From JARROD01 sp037384225 (GTDB lineage: Bacteria; Pseudomonadota; Gammaproteobacteria; Pseudomonadales; Cellvibrionaceae), in the NCBI GenBank assembly GCA_037384225.1, contig JARROD010000099.1, forward strand, positions 1 through 11,144: a DNA stretch of 11,144 bases, given 5' to 3'. Under the pieces are notes generated by a model. That model did no database searches. It was given only the letters and a program-made list of their open reading frames with translations, and was not told the DNA's origin. Positions 6,369-11,144 of this stretch are shown piece by piece (the first letter of the stretch is position 1; every line of letters begins with the position of its first letter). The position numbers and the translations under genes are program-made.

Positions 6369-7864
6369 ACGTTCGCCGCGGGTTCCTATGCCACCTCCTT
6401 TGGTACAGGGATTCCAGTGTGCGCAGACTCAATGGTGTCTGCCTGCTGATGATCGGCGCGGCACTGCTGGCACTATTCGGTGTCAACTTCCAGATTTATC
6501 CGGTCGACCCCTGGCGGGAACTTTCACGCATGGGCTGGGGGCTGCTGCAGCCGGGCTGGAGCGATCTGTCATCTTTGTCGCAAGCGCTGCAGCATACCGT
6601 CGCCTTGGCACTGCTGGCCGTCGCTGTAGCCGCGCCGCTGGGTTTGTTGTTGGCCATGATCTTTCACTGGCGGCCGGTCAGACTGTTATGCGCAACGCTA
6701 CGCTCGGTGCATGAGTTGTTCTGGGGGTTGATCTTTATGCAGTTGTTCGGGATCAGCGCTATCACCGGTTTGCTGGCTATTCTGGTTCCCTTCACCGGCA
6801 TTTTCGCCAAAGTCTTTGCTGAGATTTTCCAACAGCAATCATCGCAACCCGCGCGCACCGTGCCGGCTGCAGCCGGGGCGCTAAAACGCTACCTGTACAC
6901 ACTGATCCCCCAGTCCTGGCCGGCGCTGATGAGCTACACCCGCTACCGATTTGAATGCGCGCTGCGTTCCAGCGCCATCCTGGGCTTTATCGGCCTGCCG
7001 ACGCTGGGCTTTCATCTGGAAACCGCATTTAAGCAGGGACAATACAACGAAGCCGGCGCCTTGTTGTGGGCATTTATCTTGTTGATAGCCACTATTCGCT
7101 TCTGGTTGCGTCCACGGCTGATCGCGCTCTATCTGATCGTTGCTATCGGGTTGCTGCCGGAGACGGTCGGCTTCAGCAATGGCGGTTCATTGTGGCGTTT
7201 TATCAGTGTGGATATCTGGCCGATCGCCCTGCGTGAAGGTAACTGGGCAGAGCTGCTCGATTGGTACCAACGGATGTTTAGCGAGCAGATAGGGCCGGGG
7301 TTGGTACAGACACTTTTGCTGACGCAGATTACCGTAGTGCTAACAGGTGTGGTAGTACTGATCACCTATCCCTTAGCTGCACAGTCGCTGTCAGGCCCTG
7401 TGCTGCGGTGGCCCGGGCGATTCCTGCTGCTGGTGCTGCGCTCCACTCCGGAAATGGTGCTGACTTATGTGTTGTTGCTCTTGTTGGGCCCGTCGGGTCT
7501 GCCTGTGGTGTTGGCGCTGACACTGCACAACGCCGGCTTGATTGCCTTTCTGGTGGCCAACGCCAGCGACGCGGAGCACAGGGGTTCACTGACCCGCCCT
7601 GACGATCCAACCGGGTTTAAACGCTATGCCTATATCGAAACGCCCCGACGCTTTCCTGGCATGCTGGCGTTTTTATTTTACCGCTGGGAAGTCATTCTGA
7701 GGGAAAGTGCCATCATGGGTATACTCGGCATTGCAACACTCGGCTTCTATATTGATTCGGCATTTGAGGAGATTCGCTACGATCGCGCCTTCCTGCTGAT
7801 CGTGGTAACCGCACTGTTAAACATACTGGTGGACAGTATATCCCGCCGTTTGCGCCTTGCTTAA
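6365..7864 (+). CDS. Two-domain fused ABC permease (PhnE-PhnE type)
   Basis: This 499-residue inner-membrane protein is the channel of the importer. It contains two homologous halves in one chain. The conserved cytoplasmic EAA-like loop occurs twice, at about 175-216 and 420-461, sharing R-Y, P, Y-R-x-E, L-R-x-S-A-I, G-x-x-G and TLGF. Each half carries several hydrophobic segments (for example 26-40, 76-100, 120-142, 231-247, then 253-265, 314-336, 352-375, 378-400, 474-488). A single chain can thus replace the usual PhnE dimer. The ATG at 6365 overlaps the ATPase stop; the open frame extends upstream to 6326, but that would lie inside the ATPase gene and breaks the ATGA pattern seen along the operon. 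The last base of the TAA stop is the first base of a large palindrome. Exact membrane topology was judged by eye. Confidence 0.88.
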   Translation: MNVRRGFLCHLLWYRDSSVRRLNGVCLLMIGAALLALFGVNFQIYPVDPWRELSRMGWGLLQPGWSDLSSLSQALQHTVALALLAVAVAAPLGLLLAMIFHWRPVRLLCATLRSVHELFWGLIFMQLFGISAITGLLAILVPFTGIFAKVFAEIFQQQSSQPARTVPAAAGALKRYLYTLIPQSWPALMSYTRYRFECALRSSAILGFIGLPTLGFHLETAFKQGQYNEAGALLWAFILLIATIRFWLRPRLIALYLIVAIGLLPETVGFSNGGSLWRFISVDIWPIALREGNWAELLDWYQRMFSEQIGPGLVQTLLLTQITVVLTGVVVLITYPLAAQSLSGPVLRWPGRFLLLVLRSTPEMVLTYVLLLLLGPSGLPVVLALTLHNAGLIAFLVANASDAEHRGSLTRPDDPTGFKRYAYIETPRRFPGMLAFLFYRWEVILRESAIMGILGIATLGFYIDSAFEEIRYDRAFLLIVVTALLNILVDSISRRLRLA

Positions 7865-7899
7865 GGGCTGCCGTAGAAATTAATTTCTACGGCAGCCCT
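7864..7899. terminator. Perfect 36-bp palindrome at the operon end
   Basis: The 18-base arm AGGGCTGCCGTAGAAATT (7864-7881) is followed immediately by its exact reverse complement (7882-7899). In RNA it would form a stem of about 16 pairs with a small A/T loop. It begins on the last base of the permease stop codon and ends the selenium operon. A T-run is absent (CTAAGGG follows), so it is atypical as an intrinsic terminator, but a stem this stable would halt exonucleases or assist termination. The symmetry makes it equivalent for both strands, although no gene converges from the right. Confidence 0.6.
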
Positions 7900-7903
7900 A
7901 AGG

Positions 7904-7915
7904 GTCGTGCACGAC
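7904..7915. other. 12-bp perfect palindrome after the operon
   Basis: GTCGTGCACGAC reads the same on both strands and starts 5 bases after the 36-bp palindrome. It could be a dyad operator or part of the transcript-end structure. Twelve-base palindromes do occur by chance, so no role is claimed. Confidence 0.35.
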
Positions 7916-7973
7916 GCTAAAAACAATAATCGCACTCAAAAGATTTGCGCGACAAACGACTAAAACAGAGAAC

Positions 7974-8002
7974 GTTTTCATAGCACCTGTGAAAAATATA
8001 TT
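7974..8002 (+). promoter_or_regulatory. Candidate promoter for the S8 protease gene
   Basis: TTTTCA (7974-7979) and TATATT (7997-8002) are spaced by 17 bases and match the sigma70 -35 and -10 consensus at 4 and 5 of 6 positions. The surrounding AT-richness makes chance matches likely, and the start codon is about 200 bases away. Confidence 0.3.
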
Positions 8003-8046
8003 CACTTTTCCCTGAGGCTCTGACACTTAATAACGTCTTAATTTTT

Positions 8047-8058
8047 AGACCGAGGTCT
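8047..8058. promoter_or_regulatory. Small inverted repeat in the protease leader
   Basis: AGACC and GGTCT flank a 2-base centre (GA), forming an operator-sized dyad about 45 bases after the candidate -10. AGAC (8047-8050) can also pair with GTCT at 8035-8038, so two mutually exclusive small hairpins are possible in RNA. Function unknown. Confidence 0.3.
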
Positions 8059-8214
8059 TACGGATGTAGATACTCAAACGTGCATAACGGTCGCAGTAAA
8101 AAAACAAAAACAACAGTGATGACCTTTTCGCACAGTCGGATACGTGTTTTTTTGCGGGTTCGAAGGACAAAGGGGTTAGTCGCTAAAAAACTCAAAAGGA
8201 TTCAGGGGAAGACC

Positions 8215-11144
8215 ATGAGAAAACTTTCTTTTCTATCACTCAGTATTTTTCTCGCCATCAATGCCAACACCGCCAGCGCAAAACTGAAGCTGGCCGACGC
8301 CCAACCTATAGTAGCCGATGTAAATACCGTTGCCGCCACCGAGGAGAATAAAAAAGCCGGTTTCGCACCACGCGACGATAAATCCGTTTACATCATCCAA
8401 CTCGAAGAGCCGGCCGCGGCCAGTTACATGGGCGGAGTGGCTGGCTTCGCGCCCACTAGCCCCAGCGTTACCGGAGCGAAAAAGCTCAATGTCAACAGCC
8501 CGCAAACCAAAGCCTACATCAATTTTTTGCGCGACAGACAGCAGCAAACATTAGAGAAGGCCGAGCGGGTGATGGGGCGCAAAACCAATGTAAAATTCAA
8601 ATACCAACATGCCTTCAATGGCATGGCCATTGAACTCTCCCCGCAAGACGCCAAAATGATGGCTGGGCTGCCCGGCGTAAAAAGTGTTACGCGGGAAAAG
8701 TTTGAACGGCTGCTGACCGATGCCGGTCCGCAATGGATAAATGCACCGGCCATCTGGGGCAAGGATTATTATCCGCCTTACCTGCCCCATTCCCGAGGTG
8801 AAAATGTTGTTGTCGCAGTGCTGGATTCCGGCGTCAACAGCGATCACCCGTCCTTTGCCGATATCGGCGGCGACGGCTACGTTCACACCAATCCGCTGGG
8901 CTCGGGCAATTACATTCCGGGCAGCTACTGCGAGACCCACTCTGAATTCTGTAACGACAAACTGATCGGTGCCTGGAGCATGGTCGAGGGGCTCAGCGAG
9001 GATGGCGTTACCGATCCCACTTCACCCGAGGACATCAGCGGCCACGGCAGTCATACCTCCAGCACGGCGGTGGGCAATGTGTTGCCGGCAGTGGTTATGC
9101 ACGCACCCACCACCAGCCTGACTCGGGATATCAGCGGCGTGGCACCGCACGCCAACTTGATTGTCTACGATGTCTGTATCGATAGCTGCCCGTTTTCCGC
9201 CCTGATAGCCGCGGTGGAACAGGTGATAATCGACGCATCGATTCTGCCTAATGGGATTCAGGCTCTTAACTATTCGATCTCAGGAGGCAGCGACCCTTAC
9301 ACTGATCCGGTTGAACTCGCGTTTCTAAACGCCACCGCGGCGGGCATCTACGTTGCCGCCTCCGCCGGTAACGCAGGCCCGGGCGCTTCTACCACCGGTC
9401 ACAACTCACCCTGGGTATCGGCCACCGCCGCGCTCACCCATAACCGAAAACTGGAAAACAGCCTGCTGGATTTCACCAGCGACGAGGCATCGCTGGACAA
9501 CATCACCGGTGTCGGTTTCACCCGCGGCTACGGCCCGGCGGCCATCGTCTACGCGGGCGATTTTCCCACCGCTAACGGCTCCGCCAACGATACCACTCCC
9601 GAACAATGCCTGGAGCCTTTTCCGGCCGGACATTTCAACGGCGAGATCGTCGTCTGCGACCGCGGCACCATCGCACGCACGGCTAAGGGCGACAATGTGC
9701 TGGCCGGCGGCGCAGGCGGGCTGGTGCTGGTGAACCTGGAGGCACAGGGTGAAGCCGTAGTGGGGGATTCCCATTCTCTGCCGGCACTGCATTTGGGCTA
9801 CAGTGACGGTGAAACCCTGAAAAACTGGCTGGCGACAAATACCAATACCGTCGCCACGATCAGCGGCATCACGGTCAACCTGGACCCGGCCAACGGCGAC
9901 CGAATGGCCGACTTCAGTTCCCGCGGTCCCAATCTGGCGCTGGATATTCTGAAGCCGGATATCGGCGGCCCCGGCGTGAGAGTTATGGCCGCCTATAAGT
10001 CCGATGGCGTCAGGCCGGCGCCGGAGTTTGAGTTTTTGAGCGGTACCTCCATGTCCAGCCCTCACAACGCCGGCGCCGGCGCACTGGTCAGCGCTGTGCG
10101 GCCGGAGTGGTCCCCCTACGCGATAAAGTCGGCGCTTATGATGACCTCCAAAAGCAGCGGCAACCTCAAGGAGGATGGGGTAACCGCGACCGATCCCTTC
10201 GATGTGGGTGCGGGGCGCCTGGACCTGAGTCGAGTGATGTTTGCGGGCCTGATTTTAGACGAAACGCCGGAAAACTTTCTGGCCGCCAACCCCGCCACCG
10301 GTGGCGACCCCAAAAACCTGAATATCGCCAGTATGCAAAACGGCATCTGTGTCGGCACCTGTTCCTGGACACGCAAGGTCACCAACGTGGCCGGGTACTC
10401 GTCGTTCTGGCAGCTCCAGGCGCAGGACAGGAACGGGGTAAAATTTTCCGTCAGTCCCAACCATCTGTTTCTGGCCCCGGATGAAACCGCCGAAATAACC
10501 GTGACGGCGGATACCGCCCTGGCCAATACTGATTGGACGTTCTCGGAGCTGCGGTTAAGGCAAAAAGGCCTGGGCTGGTCACCGGATCTGCATATGCCGA
10601 TTGCCGTGAAGCCGGACACCAGCACCGACGCCACATTGCTGAACGCCGCGGTGGATAAAACCGAAGCGAGAGCGGGCGATATCCTCACCTATGGGTTCAC
10701 TATAACCAACGGCCAGCAAGCCGATGTGATCGACCTCAGCGATTCGCTGCCACACAATCTGGCGTTTGTGGAAGGTTCGGCCTCGGCGACAGTTGTGGAT
10801 GGCACCACACTCTCACCCTTCGAGTTCAGTGCCGGCGAGCTTACCTGGAGCGGCACGTTGAAACCGGGAAGCCTGGAGCTGCAGGCCTCGACCTCGCCGT
10901 TCGGCTATGTGCCTTTGTCAGATCACGTGGAACCTTTTGGCTGCCCAGCCAGCAATTGTGACGACGGCGGTGTAACGCTCGAGGTTCCAAGCTTTACCTA
11001 CAATGGCCAGACGTACAACCAGGTAATCTGGTCGGTGAACGGCACCCTGCAAGTGGGAAGTGAAGGCGGCCAGCCCACCAGTGCCACCAACCAGCAATTA
11101 CCCTCCACCACACCGCCCAACAACCTGTTGGCACCCTTCTGGAC
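8215..11144 (+). CDS. Secreted S8 (subtilisin-family) serine protease, 3' end cut by the window
   Basis: The frame stays open for 976 codons to the window edge with no stop. AGGGGA (8204-8209) precedes the ATG. Residues 1-22 are a Sec signal peptide (cleavage after ASA). Residues about 57-165 fit an I9 inhibitor propeptide (SVYIIQLEEP, then FNGMAIELSPQDA). The catalytic domain has D204 in VAVLDSGVN, H277 in GHGSHTSS, oxyanion N386 in SAGNAGP and nucleophile S612 in SGTSMSSPH. The wide gap between H277 and S612 is explained by an inserted PA domain, about 438-552 (FNGEIVVCDRG, GGAGGLVLVN), which in this family affects substrate access. After about 685 come an Fn3-like beta domain, a DUF11-like stretch (DKTEARAGDILTYGFTITN) and the start of a module with FTYNGQTYNQV and NNLLAPFW. 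Closely spaced cysteine pairs, such as C239/C246, suggest disulfides outside the cytoplasm. Likely exported for protein degradation. A C-terminal sorting tag, if any, is not visible. Confidence 0.93.
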   Translation, partial: MRKLSFLSLSIFLAINANTASAKLKLADAQPIVADVNTVAATEENKKAGFAPRDDKSVYIIQLEEPAAASYMGGVAGFAPTSPSVTGAKKLNVNSPQTKAYINFLRDRQQQTLEKAERVMGRKTNVKFKYQHAFNGMAIELSPQDAKMMAGLPGVKSVTREKFERLLTDAGPQWINAPAIWGKDYYPPYLPHSRGENVVVAVLDSGVNSDHPSFADIGGDGYVHTNPLGSGNYIPGSYCETHSEFCNDKLIGAWSMVEGLSEDGVTDPTSPEDISGHGSHTSSTAVGNVLPAVVMHAPTTSLTRDISGVAPHANLIVYDVCIDSCPFSALIAAVEQVIIDASILPNGIQALNYSISGGSDPYTDPVELAFLNATAAGIYVAASAGNAGPGASTTGHNSPWVSATAALTHNRKLENSLLDFTSDEASLDNITGVGFTRGYGPAAIVYAGDFPTANGSANDTTPEQCLEPFPAGHFNGEIVVCDRGTIARTAKGDNVLAGGAGGLVLVNLEAQGEAVVGDSHSLPALHLGYSDGETLKNWLATNTNTVATISGITVNLDPANGDRMADFSSRGPNLALDILKPDIGGPGVRVMAAYKSDGVRPAPEFEFLSGTSMSSPHNAGAGALVSAVRPEWSPYAIKSALMMTSKSSGNLKEDGVTATDPFDVGAGRLDLSRVMFAGLILDETPENFLAANPATGGDPKNLNIASMQNGICVGTCSWTRKVTNVAGYSSFWQLQAQDRNGVKFSVSPNHLFLAPDETAEITVTADTALANTDWTFSELRLRQKGLGWSPDLHMPIAVKPDTSTDATLLNAAVDKTEARAGDILTYGFTITNGQQADVIDLSDSLPHNLAFVEGSASATVVDGTTLSPFEFSAGELTWSGTLKPGSLELQASTSPFGYVPLSDHVEPFGCPASNCDDGGVTLEVPSFTYNGQTYNQVIWSVNGTLQVGSEGGQPTSATNQQLPSTTPPNNLLAPFW

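Larger units (their letters stand above)
7916..8214. other. AT-rich intergenic region, no gene seen
   Basis: About 300 bases separate the operon-end palindromes from the protease gene. I see no open frame with a ribosome binding site, no tRNA or rRNA pattern and no long repeat. It holds a weak promoter candidate (7974-8002), a 5-bp hairpin GTGAA/TTCAC (7989-8005), a dyad at 8047-8058 and A- and T-runs near 8098-8115 and 8149-8155. If transcription starts near 8009, the protease mRNA has an untranslated leader of about 200 bases. Confidence 0.6.

Noticed and set aside
4700..7864. Phosphonate utilisation locus (phnCDE)
   Set aside because: The transporter is PhnCDE-like, but no C-P lyase, phosphonatase or phosphite dehydrogenase gene is present and the genes are coupled to selD and mnmH.
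8130..8155. Intrinsic terminator before the T-run at 8149-8155
   Set aside because: Only a 3-base stem (CAC/GTG) precedes the T-run, too weak for a terminator.

Overview
The window looks like chromosomal DNA of a Gram-negative bacterium, most likely a marine-type gammaproteobacterium. SelD and MnmH resemble their enterobacterial counterparts as I remember them, several products carry Sec signal peptides, and the last gene is a large secreted subtilase of a kind common in marine heterotrophs. All genes lie on the + strand. No database search was possible, so the taxonomy is inference.

Positions 1-2435 form a stand-alone katG unit. The gene encodes a catalase-peroxidase with an export signal. 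It is preceded by two perfect 28-bp tandem repeats, themselves bracketed by an imperfect duplication of the leader, and followed by a hairpin.

Positions 2455-7899 form a compact five-gene selenium operon. A good sigma70-type promoter leads into selD (selenophosphate synthetase), mnmH/selU (tRNA 2-selenouridine synthase) and a three-gene ABC importer related to PhnCDE: a periplasmic binding protein, a shortened ATPase and a permease made of two fused halves. Every junction overlaps by 4 or 8 bases. The layout suggests uptake of a selenium oxyanion, activation to selenophosphate and use in tRNA wobble-uridine modification. Selenate or selenite as the substrate is inferred from context and family memory, not shown. 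No selA, selB or selC is present here. The operon ends in a perfect 36-bp palindrome that overlaps the last stop codon.

Positions 7900-8214 are an AT-rich intergenic stretch with a weak promoter candidate and small dyads but no gene. From 8215 to the window end runs the first 976 codons of a secreted S8 (subtilisin-family) protease with an I9 propeptide, an inserted PA domain and several C-terminal beta-type modules; its 3' end lies outside the window.
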